From Trileptium ribeirensis (lineage: Eukaryota > Nematoda > Enoplea > Enoplida > Thoracostomopsidae), in NCBI GenBank assembly GCA_030248225.1, contig JASANE010019471.1:1-64000 (forward strand): a stretch of DNA of 64,000 bases, read 5' to 3'. The notes below the pieces were generated by a model. It had not been told where the DNA came from, made no database searches, and saw only the letters and a list, made by a program, of their open reading frames with translations. Position 1 is the stretch's first letter. Every line of letters begins with the position of its first letter. This document shows positions 9,301 through 19,545 of the stretch, in pieces. Position numbers and translations under genes: made by a program.

Positions 9301-12300
9301 CGTTTGTATCAACTTCAAAGGCATCCGCTAAGTGTGTATTTTTATAAAGGACTGTTTTACATGGTTTGGTGTTAGTTATTAAAAAATCAACATACCCGTT
9401 ATTTGCATTAGTTAGTATTGAACACGTCTCTAGTGACCGTTTTGCTAAGTTTTTATAGTGCGGCTGTAAGATTACTGTTTTATTTTGTATTAAACTTATG
9501 CGGCATTGTGGTAAATAAACCTCAGCTTGTGGTGGAAGTACTACTGTTTCAGTAGCTGTGACAGGGTATGGATATTTTGTTTTTCCGATATTTACTTTGG
9601 TACCTGGTAGCTGTAGTTCATAGTTATGAAAATCTACTGTGACTTTTCCAAGACGTCGCTGAAAGTCGACGCCAAGTATGCAATCATACGGACAACAGTC
9701 GTCATCCGCGATTGTAAAGACGTGTACGAAAGTTTTAGTACCTATTTTGATATGTATTAGCATAGTACCATGGAATCGTAGTTCTTCCCCCGTTACCGAT
9801 TTCGCTGGGACAGCCGGGAGTGAAGTTTTTGGACGTTTTAACTTTGTAAAAGTGCTATGAGATACAATAGTATGACTGGAAGCTGTGTCCCATAGAGCCC
9901 ATGTTTCGGTATCAAATAATGAGACAGGGATAACAAAGGTACCAGAATCCAATCCCGCTATTGGCTTAGGCGGCCAAGTAACCATTTCAATAATTTCATC
10001 TTCATTTATATTTGTAATGCTTTGTTGCACTTGCAAATTATGTGTCTCAGTGTTTTCAAGTTTAGTTAATTTAGATGATGTTGGTTTTCTGTAAGTGTAT
10101 TTCGATCGATATGGATATCTTAAGTAATTTCGTAATATAGGTGTAAATCGAGTACATAGTTTGTATTTGTAGGCGAAATAAAGTAGCGCAAGCATAAGGC
10201 CTATGCAAGCTAAAATGACAACGATATTAATGAAAACTTGGACTGGTCCAGTTAATAACCCATTAATCAAATCTGTTACACTCGTGGCTACGCCGCCTAT
10301 TACATGACCTACTGCGGCTCCGTACCCTTCAATAATGTGACCTAATCCATCACCTGTGCCTTGTAGTACATTGTATACTACATCCGGATCGCACGATAGT
10401 GCGGCTGTGTAGTTAATTAAACGGTCTAGTCTAGCAATAGCAAGGCGGGATCGCGTGTCACTAGTGCCTGCTTGATACAGTAGTTTAGTGTATGCAGGCT
10501 TCCAAGTGGTGATAAGTTCTGTAGTTGTAAAAGAAAAAGGTTGCCACTTGTGAGTCCAGATTAGGTCTACTGCTGTTTCTGTTACATGAGTTTTATGGCT
10601 ATAGTTTTTGCCAATAACCCAGGTTTTACCTACTTTATGTATACTTGGTATTACGTCTGAACATGGTACTGTTTCAGAAATCTGTACTAGGTCCTGAGTA
10701 CCTGGAAGTAAAAACCAAATTTTATCGTTATACTCAACTGGAATATATTCATAGCAAGTGTGATTTAATTTGTGATCCCAGTGTACTTTAGTTATGTTGA
10801 CAGCTATGCATTCATAAATAAGTATAGCCTCGCCGGAAATTTGCGCGAAGATGTCATCTCGCTGTAAAAACATTCTCAGTGCTATAGTTGGGTCAATTTT
10901 TAGTAGTTGTTGAACGATATGAAGTAGTCGTTGTCGGTTGGCGCAAAGTTCACGCCATACTGCTGAGAAGCGTTTGATTTCTAGCTCGATAAGTTTGTTC
11001 TCTAAGTAATTAAGTTTAAAGTTTACAGGATCTATATTGCTATTTGATAGTGGGGTAGGTTTCAGAATTATATTTTGTTTTTGCGTTAAGTATTGTGGTA
11101 ATTCGGTACTTAAGAACCTAATTGCAACTCCTTCTTCACTAAGATACGTAGTATTATGTGTCATACAACCCTCACTTTGAAGTATTGTAGTAGTTAGTGT
11201 AAAAGCACCTTGTACAGCATCTACTATGATGTGTTTACCAGCTATTTCTGCCAGATGTTTGGACTTATACTGGTAGTTGCAGAGAGGCGTATTAAGTAAG
11301 GTTTCCCACACATAAGTTTCTTCCTTGGTTATACAATGAGTTTGATTAGCGTTACAACTCGCGACGTCCCCTAAATGGGTGGTGAGTAATTTCCCATCAA
11401 ATGTGGCCATAGTCCCATACTGTAGAATTAGATTATTTGAGGTTTTACAATAATCATAGCAACACCATCTGTAGTTTACATTGAGGATCTCTCGTGTTGA
11501 CCACATAGTTTTATCTGTTTGAAATAATGTACTATTTTGATACCTATGATCTTTATTTGCTTGGTAACAGTCCTGATAGTTTATAGAACTGAGTGTTTTC
11601 TCATTTAGTACTATACCCTTTGAACCGAAAAATCCCATGTTTGTACAGATTTTGTGTGTGACCAGCGTACATTTGTACACTGGAAATAACACTGGTTCAG
11701 TTCTTGGTACAAAAAGTTCTATTTCGTGTTTTGTAACTCTCTGCGAAATTGGAGGTACGCAGTGCACAGATTTGGGTAACGTTATCGCATAACCCCTAGC
11801 TGTGTAATCGCAAATTTGGTAGTTCTTAGGTTGAGTGATACTTAGACTCACTATAGGTAAACTGTTGAAAGCGAATATTAGTAAATACAACCATAAGTAT
11901 ACCATAGTAATCATAGTGCATAATTTGAGTGCGCGAAAAGTCATAGAGGTGCATAACTCAAGCGTAGGTAGCGGTGTGATTAGGTTTACAAAGTAAGGAA
12001 ACTTAGTTTCTTTAAGCCTTTCTAGTTGATCTTTAAGTGCGTCATTTTCAGTTTTTAATTTTTCAGTAGTTTGAATTGCATTTACATATCTTCGCTGTGC
12101 AGAGGAAGATCGCTCACGCTCCCTAGAAGGCGTTCTCGACGATGTAATCGACCTGCGTGGATAATCTCGCATACTAGGTTCGCGGTAATCTCGCCTAGCC
12201 GTATCCCGATAGTCTCGCGTGTTTGTGTTACTATAGTCTTGCCTACTGCGGTCTCCATAGTTTCTGAATTCACTATAACCCCCATAGTTACGATCGGGTT

Positions 12301-13402
12301 TATTAGGACATGTGTAACTGTGATGATTTCGGCGACAGAAGTCACACCGCACGTTCCCAGTTGCGGGAGACCTATTCCTAAAATTCATGCGGCTGTAATC
12401 TGTAAATCGGGATGGTTGCCTATAATTACCACCACCACGGTTTTGAGAACGAAAGAAACCATCTAGTCGTCGGTGGAGTCGTTCGATTTCTAAGCCATAG
12501 TTAGGAGTTTCAGTGTTTGTTCGGTTAACTTGGGAGTTAACGGCCCCAACTAGATCAGTTTGGGAGTCAAACCTAACTTGCTTAGTTTTGTTGTCATTAA
12601 GATGTGATAGTAAAGTAGCTTGATTATCGGCCAGTTTAAGTAAGGCTTGTTTTATGCCATCCAACTCTAGCGTGGAATCAGATCCCTTAGCCCCTTCATA
12701 AGTCTCAGGATTAGTTAGCAACCTAGTTTGGGCTTCGTCTTTCTCAGCTAACTTGATGGCTTCTTCAAGTGACTTAGGCTCTTTAGACAGTAGAAGCTTT
12801 TTAAGTCGCGGTAGTCTAAGCCCTTCAATGAAGAACTCGCATGCAATAGAGTCTCTAGTGCTAGTATCTAGCTCAGGCCATGCTCCACGTGCTAAGACTT
12901 TAATAGCTTGCCCGAAATCTGTGACTGTTTCGCTTACTAGCTGCTTCCTGCGCATAAGTTCATTACGCTTAAATTTCTCCCCCTCAGGAGCCTGTAGCGC
13001 ATGACATAGTTGCCTTATAAGTGACGCATAACTTCGTTTAGTCGGTTCAGGTAAACCCCTATAGTACTCTAGTGTGGTGCCACGCAAGTATGCAGGTAAT
13101 ACTTTAAGTTTGCGAGCCTCATTCCAGTTATTAGCATTCGCGATTAATTCAAAAAGCTCATACCACTGCTTAAAATCTTCCCCTAATTTACCACAGTAGA
13201 ACGATAAGTCTGCTTGATATGAGGGTGTTGAAGTGATATTGTCTATGTCTATGACTTGCTTTTGTAGTGTGGCAACAATCTCTTTAGTTGCTGTTTGACT
13301 TTTGAGTAGTTCAGATATGTCTTTATTTTGTTTCTCAAGAGCTCGTAACATGCTGTCAGTTCGGTCTTTAGGTGTAGTACCTGGAGCGCCTGGGTTAGCC
13401 AT
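6326..13402 (-). CDS. Gag-Env-Pol polyprotein of family A (2358 aa)
   Basis: One uninterrupted frame. Gag: capsid-like region 1-345; zinc knuckle C353, C356, H360/H361, C365; Arg-rich tail to about 450. Env: signal-like hydrophobic stretch about 487-520, cysteine-rich ectodomain with many N-x-S/T sites, Gly-rich membrane-proximal segment about 1020-1050, transmembrane helix about 1052-1080, short basic tail. Protease: 1172-1175 reads D-T-A-S where D-T-G-S/A is expected (copy 1 keeps DTG), probably inactivating. Reverse transcriptase about 1465-1640 with YIDD at 1606-1609. RNase H about 1745-1865. Integrase: HHCC zinc domain about 1960-2000, catalytic D2032, D2092, E2128 (D-x59-D-x35-E), GPY/F module near 2265. 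Env lies between Gag and protease, unlike the usual gag-pol-env order. No canonical furin site is evident in this Env. Confidence 0.92.
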   Translation of the reverse strand: MANPGAPGTTPKDRTDSMLRALEKQNKDISELLKSQTATKEIVATLQKQVIDIDNITSTPSYQADLSFYCGKLGEDFKQWYELFELIANANNWNEARKLKVLPAYLRGTTLEYYRGLPEPTKRSYASLIRQLCHALQAPEGEKFKRNELMRRKQLVSETVTDFGQAIKVLARGAWPELDTSTRDSIACEFFIEGLRLPRLKKLLLSKEPKSLEEAIKLAEKDEAQTRLLTNPETYEGAKGSDSTLELDGIKQALLKLADNQATLLSHLNDNKTKQVRFDSQTDLVGAVNSQVNRTNTETPNYGLEIERLHRRLDGFFRSQNRGGGNYRQPSRFTDYSRMNFRNRSPATGNVRCDFCRRNHHSYTCPNKPDRNYGGYSEFRNYGDRSRQDYSNTNTRDYRDTARRDYREPSMRDYPRRSITSSRTPSRERERSSSAQRRYVNAIQTTEKLKTENDALKDQLERLKETKFPYFVNLITPLPTLELCTSMTFRALKLCTMITMVYLWLYLLIFAFNSLPIVSLSITQPKNYQICDYTARGYAITLPKSVHCVPPISQRVTKHEIELFVPRTEPVLFPVYKCTLVTHKICTNMGFFGSKGIVLNEKTLSSINYQDCYQANKDHRYQNSTLFQTDKTMWSTREILNVNYRWCCYDYCKTSNNLILQYGTMATFDGKLLTTHLGDVASCNANQTHCITKEETYVWETLLNTPLCNYQYKSKHLAEIAGKHIIVDAVQGAFTLTTTILQSEGCMTHNTTYLSEEGVAIRFLSTELPQYLTQKQNIILKPTPLSNSNIDPVNFKLNYLENKLIELEIKRFSAVWRELCANRQRLLHIVQQLLKIDPTIALRMFLQRDDIFAQISGEAILIYECIAVNITKVHWDHKLNHTCYEYIPVEYNDKIWFLLPGTQDLVQISETVPCSDVIPSIHKVGKTWVIGKNYSHKTHVTETAVDLIWTHKWQPFSFTTTELITTWKPAYTKLLYQAGTSDTRSRLAIARLDRLINYTAALSCDPDVVYNVLQGTGDGLGHIIEGYGAAVGHVIGGVATSVTDLINGLLTGPVQVFINIVVILACIGLMLALLYFAYKYKLCTRFTPILRNYLRYPYRSKYTYRKPTSSKLTKLENTETHNLQVQQSITNINEDEIIEMVTWPPKPIAGLDSGTFVIPVSLFDTETWALWDTASSHTIVSHSTFTKLKRPKTSLPAVPAKSVTGEELRFHGTMLIHIKIGTKTFVHVFTIADDDCCPYDCILGVDFQRRLGKVTVDFHNYELQLPGTKVNIGKTKYPYPVTATETVVLPPQAEVYLPQCRISLIQNKTVILQPHYKNLAKRSLETCSILTNANNGYVDFLITNTKPCKTVLYKNTHLADAFEVDTNERLTPIHDVIATIQGNRQPRERITTEVPHFETHLHNKIVSCSQLDLAQQQQLASLLTNFRDVFAQTNHDLGKTEIAKHDINTQGNGPVKCRPYRVSEAEKQIIDEHVAKMEKSGVIVPSCSPWSSPVVLVPKKDGTTRFCIDFRALNRITKKDIYPLPNCNDLFDVLGKANYFTSLDLMSGYWQVAMDETDQEKTAFITYSGLYEWKVMPFGLCNAPATYQRLMEKVLRGISRKFCVCYIDDILIFSETFAEHLNHLREVFARLRKHNLKLKITKCDFVKQEVSFLGHIVGKNGLQVDPKKIKSVQDYSTPTTITELKRFLGMTSYHRRFIPCYATMAEPLHKLLRKDVKFMWSTSCTDAFEQLKSCLVKAPVLIFPDFTEEFFLHTDASGTGIGAVLSQCYENNLKPIAYASRSLQKAELNYPVIEKEALAIVWAVQYFRPYLYLKPFTVITDHRPLKWLLEHQHTSRRLTRWALKLLEYDLTLDYVAGKQNCVADALSRAPLCSAISINNSQEQNKSLDYFIGDTQNLDLDKLKQLQTQDKDIAVLIKRLTENSFDELSRNYKLQNGVLYKRYKDKLLLVVPVALRPEMLQIHHDDIFGGHLGVRKTLSKIMTHYYWPKMNSDVSDYVKRCLSCQTKKGKATARKVPLQPIEVTKPFDRIAIDCFGPLPRSKHGKKYIVVVSEYLTKWVEAYPTTDITAETISKLIVEKFMCVHGAPKTLLSDRGTNFLSDIVKQICNLLSTRKLNTTSFNPKCDGLVEKFNHTMSNMLSMYTNAQQNDWDEYLPFILFAYRTSVQESTNESSFYLLFGRDPHLPSDIALFPDTGNSVSEQNYATEVTKKLASAWQAALKAIANAQAKQKSYYDRNTKDHTFVVGHRVLLFRLKRTKGLTTKLGHPWRGPYRVLDVNPTTALIRACDYPDKPSFRVNVTHLKRFYGPYVPRSNLASGFVETNEAARVPVAAPEDTIARADTANLTNSELGRYNLRPRRN

Positions 13403-13535
13403 TAAATGTGTTTTAGTACGTATATGTATTTATTCCACGTTAATCCTCAGTATTTTATCGCTTGCGGTTACTGACCTTACTGCTCTGTATAGTTGGTCCT
13501 GGCCTTGAATGTTTGGTGCCGGGGCGCTGTGAAAT

Positions 13536-13727
13536 GGACAAAATCTGTCCGCAGGCAAGTTAACAAGGAGCGTGTTCCGCTCGACAGATATGGGACGAGT
13601 ACCGCCCGAGGGAATATGGAAGGTGCGAGGTCCGCACGACGGCAAAATAACAGAAGGAGCGAGTTCCGCTCGAGGGGTTGTTGTTGGGAACGAGTACCGT
13701 TCGATGGCTCCTGTAGGCGTCGGGAGA
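13536..13727 (-). promoter_or_regulatory. Hairpin array in the gag leader (copy 2)
   Basis: Same six 5-bp/5-nt stem-loops as in copy 1 (first arm 13536-13540, last arm 13698-13702), plus the trailing CTCC/GGGAG stem. Differences from copy 1 fall in loops or spacers (for example the loop AGATC is AAATC here) and leave the stems paired. Confidence 0.7.
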
Positions 13728-13972
13728 GCTTCCGGCACAAGCAAGAAGGCGTGACCTAGTAGGGTGAGCTAAAGTGTCAGTGAGTGACGCGCTAAGTTAG
13801 TGATGCCCTAAGTTAATGATGCCCTAAGTCTATAGTAACTGTAGTAGCTACGAAGTGTGTCTCAATTTGAGCTTAGCAGTTTAAGTGTGGAGCTTACAAA
13901 GTGCTGACTATATGTGGGTGGGTATCCAAAGTCCTATTGTAGGTACTAAGCGCGCAGCTAGTTAGATGATGC

Positions 13973-14057
13973 ATGCAGTTCTCTGTGAAAGATTGCACGC
14001 AGTTCTCTGTGAATTTTCAGTGGGCAGTTTCTGTGAATTTCCAGCACGCAGTTCTCA
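13973..14057 (-). repeat. 24-25-bp minisatellite beside the LTR (copy 2, about 3.5 units)
   Basis: Same unit as at 4640-4776 but two units fewer, so the array changes length between otherwise near-identical copies. Confidence 0.85.
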
Positions 14058-14071
14058 AATGGTACGACCTC

Positions 14072-14089
14072 TCCCCAGTACGACCTCCA
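14072..14089 (-). promoter_or_regulatory. Candidate primer-binding site (copy 2)
   Basis: The minus strand TGGAGGTCGTACTGGGGA starts 4 nt after the LTR end, as in copy 1. Here GTACGACCTC (plus strand) occurs a second time just beside it, a small local duplication. Confidence 0.4.
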
Positions 14090-14093
14090 AAAA

Positions 14094-14440
14094 TGTAACA
14101 CAAGAATTAAAGTTTGCACAAGACCTAGTAAAAGCTAAGCTAATGAAAGCTGAAAGCATCGAAATATATGCTATAATTTAATACATAATCAAACAGGTAC
14201 AAACACCAGATACTTCAAACTAAAAAGATTCCGCCATCTGTACGATCAGCCAGCTTTATATACCAATGATGTTAGTCAAAATGAATAGTAATTGTGTATA
14301 TTTAATGATTTAAACGCAGTAACAAATTGTAGAAATTACAGGTATGAATAGTTATTGTTTTTGGGTGAGAAAAATTCAATTTATGTTTTGATTTGTATGA
14401 TGTTCGTGATTCATGTGATTCATAGAATTGGATCATCACA
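14094..14440 (-). repeat. 5' LTR of family A copy 2
   Basis: A 347-bp LTR with TGTGATG...GTTACA ends (minus strand), 6 bp longer than the shared LTR at 4804-5144. The TATA box is at 14255-14262. Homology with the other LTR ends exactly at 14440, followed by an AT dinucleotide run. Confidence 0.87.
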
Positions 14441-17140
14441 ATATATATATTAATATATTTTCTTTATAAAGATAGTTCTACAGCCATTTTCAGACATATA
14501 TTAAATATGTCTTGTCTGAATGGTCAAAAACCGTCGGACTTATCGCTTCGGGTACTCTCGTACTACTTACTGTTTCACTTGTGCAGAATACGAATAACTC
14601 GTTGAGTTCGCGCAGTATTTATATTGCTACATACAGAAACTAGTTCTGGAGCTCTTTTAACACGAATTTAAAGTTATATACCACATTTACTGCGCAGGGG
14701 CGTCGATGCCCCCTCCACGGGTATATATATTCGTGAACAAGGCGTGCCGAAAGTTTTGGGACTTCATATTCTAAATTAGGAAGACGTTTAGCAAAAGTTA
14801 GACTAAACTTGCAAAAACTGCGGAAATTTTAGCAAAAATTAAGATAAATAAGCTAAAATTGTACAAAAAATGTAATATTTTTGGAACAATTATTTGGTTC
14901 CTATAATTTCAAAAATTCGCCCTTCCAAGCACCCCATGAGCCGAAGGACCTTGGACAACTATATCTCCCTGGATCAAATCAACTGTTAAGTATTTTGTAT
15001 CGGGTTCAATAAAGAAATAAAATAAATATATAAATCGATTAAAATTTTAATAAAACATCCTCGGTTACTTTAACGAAGTGTGAAAAAAAGTGGGAACTGA
15101 TCCCCAATTTTCACGAATTAACGCCAATTGTACTATGGCAAATGTAAGCAAACTATTGAAAGAAGTAGATTTCTGTAGTAAGTGATACCTTAGGAGTAGA
15201 TACAGACTTGGTTTTTATACATTATAGACTGTACTTGCGTGCAGGTTCTGTGTGTGTAAAAATTGTCCAAATATAAGTGTGTGTACGAGCCGCATCGAGC
15301 CAAGCCGGTTAGAGCTTTTTTGAAGAAGGTCGGCTCTGCTCAGCTTGAAGGTTAGAAAGTCCAGCCTCTTAACGAAGAAAATTGGCCAATGAACCGAGCA
15401 GAGCATCGTGCCTATCTTGTCACCTCTAGCACATTGTGGCGAAGGAAAATAGTGTTAAGAACAACCCAAGGTAATATGCCTGTCACTGTTTGAAACATAA
15501 AAGGGGCCCGGAGATAATAAGATTAAAGGTGATGCTATATAAATATACTGGTTACCAGTGGTTAGGCGCTTTTTTACAATGAATATGCACCACAGACCTG
15601 CGTAAGTACGGCTATAGGTACTCGCTAGCATTAGTTATTTTTTTCTATATATGTGAAGATATTCCCATGGGTTCTCTCGCATATGATAACCTATTTTCTA
15701 ACTCGTGACCCTGTATGGGTGCGTCCATGTCGCACACCAGTACTCGGGGTATGATAGTCCCTCCTAAAGAGGGTACCCACTACACCATTGTCCAATGTTA
15801 GCAAGTGAAATGCCTTCCAGCTATTGTCTCAAAACACAATCTTAATATAGAAACGTTGCATTTCTTTTATGTTCGCCTGGGTGTGATCTGAAACATTCAC
15901 GAACAGAATTTTAGAACAGGCAAAATGGTGTCGTAAAAGGACCCATTCTTAACCCTTTATATAATTTTGACCTCTTTTATAAACCGTTAAACCCTGTTGA
16001 CATTTTAAAACCCTTTCGTATAATGTTTTTGAGATAGTCAGTAACATCTTCTCGGTTTTGGGCACAGTTTGAAAGGCTAGATAGTTTTTTCAGTGTATGT
16101 GGCATGAAACTGGTTAGTGTGTATGCGTGGCGTATGGACACAGAGGTTGTCGAAGAAAAAGGCGTATGACGATTTAACGATGTCGTTAACGGCTCAAAAT
16201 GGCTGCAAGTTCCCGTTTTGGAATGTTGATTAGGAGCTATCTAAGTGAGCTATCAAAATTTATCATGTTCCCAGTGGTGTACCCATGGCGGTGACAGTGT
16301 CTGCCAACGAATCCATAATTTTAAGCTAATGCAGTAGAATGGTTTTCCAGCGTATAATCATAAATTTCCAATTTCGCCGATACACGTTTGTAATTTGCGT
16401 TCTCCGCGGCCCTAAAAAATTTTCTGTGCTCGTTGGTATTGGCCTTGTGGCTGTTTACACGCCTCTGAATTGCGCAGGTATCCGTGAGCTCAAACATTTT
16501 TGCACGCCCGCACCTGCGAGATGTAACACGATTTTGAGATAAGATAGACGTGTATATTTCCTCGCGCAGCGATCTAAAGATGTTTTGGGCAGTAGAAAAT
16601 TCACAAAGAAGCTTGGTTTTGCAATAAACATAGAAAAACAATTGTTTAATCTGTTTTAGATAATTCACAAGTCATATCTCATTAACACGTTCCATGGTAA
16701 TCTAATAAATAGTAAAATTTAGTCTGAGGGCAATTGTAAGGTTTGTCAATATTGTGTTAAAATTGGGTCCCACAAAAAAGTGAGACAGTATAAATTTGTC
16801 ATGCAACAAAATTTTTCTCAAATACTACGAATGCTTTCTGTTCCTCATATCGATCGACGTGACGCCCTTGTTAAATTCGTGCTCTAGGTGCCGATTCACG
16901 CAATATGGTAACATAATTCATGTTCTTAGTGCCCTGTCATTCAGTATGAGTGACTCTGATTTTCATATAGCTTTCCTACGGCAATTATGTTGTACTAAAG
17001 TTGACTTATTTTCAGTTTACTCTATATGTGTACAAAAAGTGACAATTAAATGTTCTATTCACCACCTGACGTTCACAGTTTACAATTTTGAGAATACTAT
17101 CGCATCTACAAGCAAAAAGTATAAACACACGTGATCCATT
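14441..17140. other. Non-coding AT-rich flank, no gene recognised
   Basis: Starts with an AT-dinucleotide stretch and a short imperfect inverted repeat at about 14484-14522 (TCAGACATATA ... TATGTCTTGTCTGA). The only longer open frame (16321-16668, minus) has low-complexity composition and no recognisable motif. Nothing else is supported. Confidence 0.5.
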
Positions 17141-18326
17141 GATTCCGATAAAGAGAATTCCGAATTCGACAGTGACAGCAACCATTATGGAGACAGCGAT
17201 GAATGTGACAGTAGTGAATATTTTTCTCAGGTTGGAACTGTGCCTAGAATGTCAGACTTTTCGGACGGTAGTGGTTATGACGATGAAGAAGACGTTTTGA
17301 CTCCATCGTGGAATGATTTTGAGGCTAGTACAATTCACCATTTTACGGTAAACGCCGACGAAATCGTCACAAAATCTCCTGTAGCTTAAGATGCCGAGAA
17401 AGAAGTCACACCACTCGAATGCTATAAAATACGTTTGTTACTTCAGAGATCTTGTAACTGGTGACAATGGAGACAAATAGAAAGGCTAGACAAAAGCTGG
17501 CGAACAGAAATCTGCGTCCTCAGGCTAGATTGAAGAGGTGGCAGGACGTCACTGTCTATGATATTCTAAAGTTTTTCGGCATTTTTATTTACCTGGGATC
17601 GGATCGAAAACCGAAAACTTTCGATTACTGGCGAAATAACGCATTATATCGAAATGACGTCGCTCCGACAGCAATGTCCCCAAGCAAATTACAACTCATT
17701 CATTCAATGATTCATTTCTGTGACAACTAGAAGGCTGACCGAGATGACAGACTGTGAAGTTGTGAAAATTTTAACATCTAACAGCAGTTCGGTCCTTCAA
17801 CTTGCCCGTGACATCGCTGTCGACGAAAGTATCTTACCATGGCGTGGTCGACTATTCTTTCGGTAGTATTTGCCCGGAAGGATCCACAAATACGGTATCA
17901 AAGTGTTCAAGCTATGCAATACAGGAGGGATCTACTATGATTTACAAATATATGGTGGCCGTAGTGATCGCAATGGGTTGCCAGTGGCCGAGAAAGTTTT
18001 TATGGACTCGATGGCCACATTACTTGCGAAGGGCAACAACCTTACACTGATAAGCGGTACATTACCGTACCCCTGGTGGAGAAACTTCTTCAGAAATAAA
18101 CGTGGGAACTTTATCGCGAAAGCGTCGGGCAAATCCAAATATAGTTAACAAACCACTGCCCAAAGGCCAAGTAGCTTCCCTGCAGTCGACAGCAGGAGTA
18201 ACTGTGATGACGCGGCGCGATAAGAGAGACATTGTTATGCTTTCTACTGTGCGTAGCCCACATCGTGTTGTGACGTGGAAAAATATCTTTGTTACGGCAC
18301 TATATAAGATTGAATTGGTAAAATGA
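17141..18326 (+). pseudogene. Decayed piggyBac-type transposase
   Basis: A DDE transposase of the piggyBac (DDE_Tnp_1_7) family, broken into several frames. 17141-17390 encodes an Asp/Glu/Ser-rich acidic N-terminus, typical of the family, ending in TAA. 17461-17730 encodes the segment with W-x-D-V-T-x-x-D-I-x-x-F-x-G-I and 'F-D-Y-W'. 17815-18148 encodes a V-D-E-S...P-W-R-G-R block, the motif K-Y-G-I-K and Y-D-L-Q-I-Y, with one in-frame TAG after 'LFFR'. 18102-18326 encodes the G-V-T-V-x-x-x-x-D-K-R-D-I-x-M-L-S-T block near the C-terminus. At least three frame changes plus the stop make it inactive. Terminal repeats and TTAA duplications were not found with confidence. Confidence 0.85.
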
Positions 18327-19334
18327 GAAATATAAGTACCAGAAATTAATCCTTGTTTTCGAACAGAATTCTACCGATTTTCAGCTTGCAGTACAAAACC
18401 TTTATCTATAATTATGCATCATATTTTTGATTGGATTCGTCTCTGTTCGCTAACAAATTTAATGTGACAGTGACGTCATAAATTAATCAGTTCTATAGTT
18501 TGGCTGATAGTGCTAAAAATGAAACCAGCGTAACTTAAATCAGGCAAGTTTTTGTTTTCAAAAATCTGGTTGAATTTTCGGGAACATAGAATTATCTGAT
18601 TTTTATCGCAGAGTTTTGCACCGAATTTTCTATGGTCTAACAGACGTCCGGTAAAAAATTTTGTCTTAAATAGCAAAATATGTGGTTAACGGGCATAGGT
18701 TAAGTTTACTATCGCATTATTCATGCGTGATGGCCGCAACAACTGTTCGCCCAATCCGACGCACTTGATAATTGACGCTTACTGTATGAGCAGATTTATA
18801 GTTAATTATTTGCAGTTTTACTTAACTGCTTTAGTACAATTGTTACAACTTTCACATGACCGCCGCATCTATTTCCGCAATGCATGGAACTGCTAATTAA
18901 AACTAGAAAACGTAAGATAATAAAAATACAATGATGGTACAAGACACTATAAAGTTATAATGCATTCTTACATGAATGCAACGCATAAGTGTGTAATGGC
19001 TTTGCTATAAGCATATCCGCTTTTGCTGTCATTGAAGATACGTTAACACCATTAGAAAATATCGTAGTAGTTGAACGTACTCATATTCAGCCCAGTGCTA
19101 GTACGACAATATATACTGTGATATTGGGTTACCTACTTCTCTTCTCAACACATCATGTTCCAGCGTAGGATGTGAAATAAAATCTAAACAACAGTCGGGT
19201 ACCTGGATACCTGGGAACGCAAGACATTATCGGTTACCAGAATTATTGGATCCCGCGGCGGCAGGTCCGGGTAGTAATGACCATATTTATATATTTTCAC
19301 AATTTTTTAAAACATCGAAATTTGTATTTCTGAT
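18327..19334. other. Non-coding stretch between piggyBac relic and foldback-like element
   Basis: AT-rich, with no recognisable gene. It may include the unrecognisable 3' end of the piggyBac relic. Confidence 0.4.
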
Positions 19335-19545
19335 ATTATGCGTCTTGTACACCGTGGACACTTACGCGCAACGATTTCACGCAAAATGAAGACAACGGAT
19401 TTCTATGCACGTAAAATGAAGAGAACGGTTTTTCATTGCCCGCAAAATGCTACTAACACCCTTCTATTACCAAATGTCGAGTGAACTATTGATTACTATG
19501 ACTATGAAGCTAGTGAAATGGTAGCGTCTATATTTATAGCTTGCG
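19335..19545 (+). repeat. Left inverted repeat of the foldback-like element
   Basis: Contains about 31-bp direct repeats with core CAAAATGAAGACAACGG and ends in TAGTGAAATGGTAGCGT. It matches the reverse complement of 22200-22460 with moderate divergence. Confidence 0.65.

Larger units (their letters stand above)
4804..14440 (-). mobile_element. Retroelement family A, copy 2 (complete, about 9.6 kb)
   Basis: A complete LTR element in the order 5' LTR (14094-14440), candidate primer site, minisatellite, hairpin leader, Gag-Env-Pol frame, accessory gene, polypurine tract and 3' LTR (4804-5144). The 5' LTR abuts an (AT)n stretch at 14441, probably its target. The copy is recent: both LTRs and the long frame are almost unchanged relative to copy 1. 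Its reverse transcriptase and integrase look like the Ty3/Gypsy (metavirid) class. Position of env, presence of the accessory gene and LTR size are described in their own entries. Confidence 0.9.

Noticed and set aside
16321..16668. 115-codon minus-strand frame
   Set aside because: No motif, membrane segment or conserved composition. Length is compatible with chance in AT-rich DNA.
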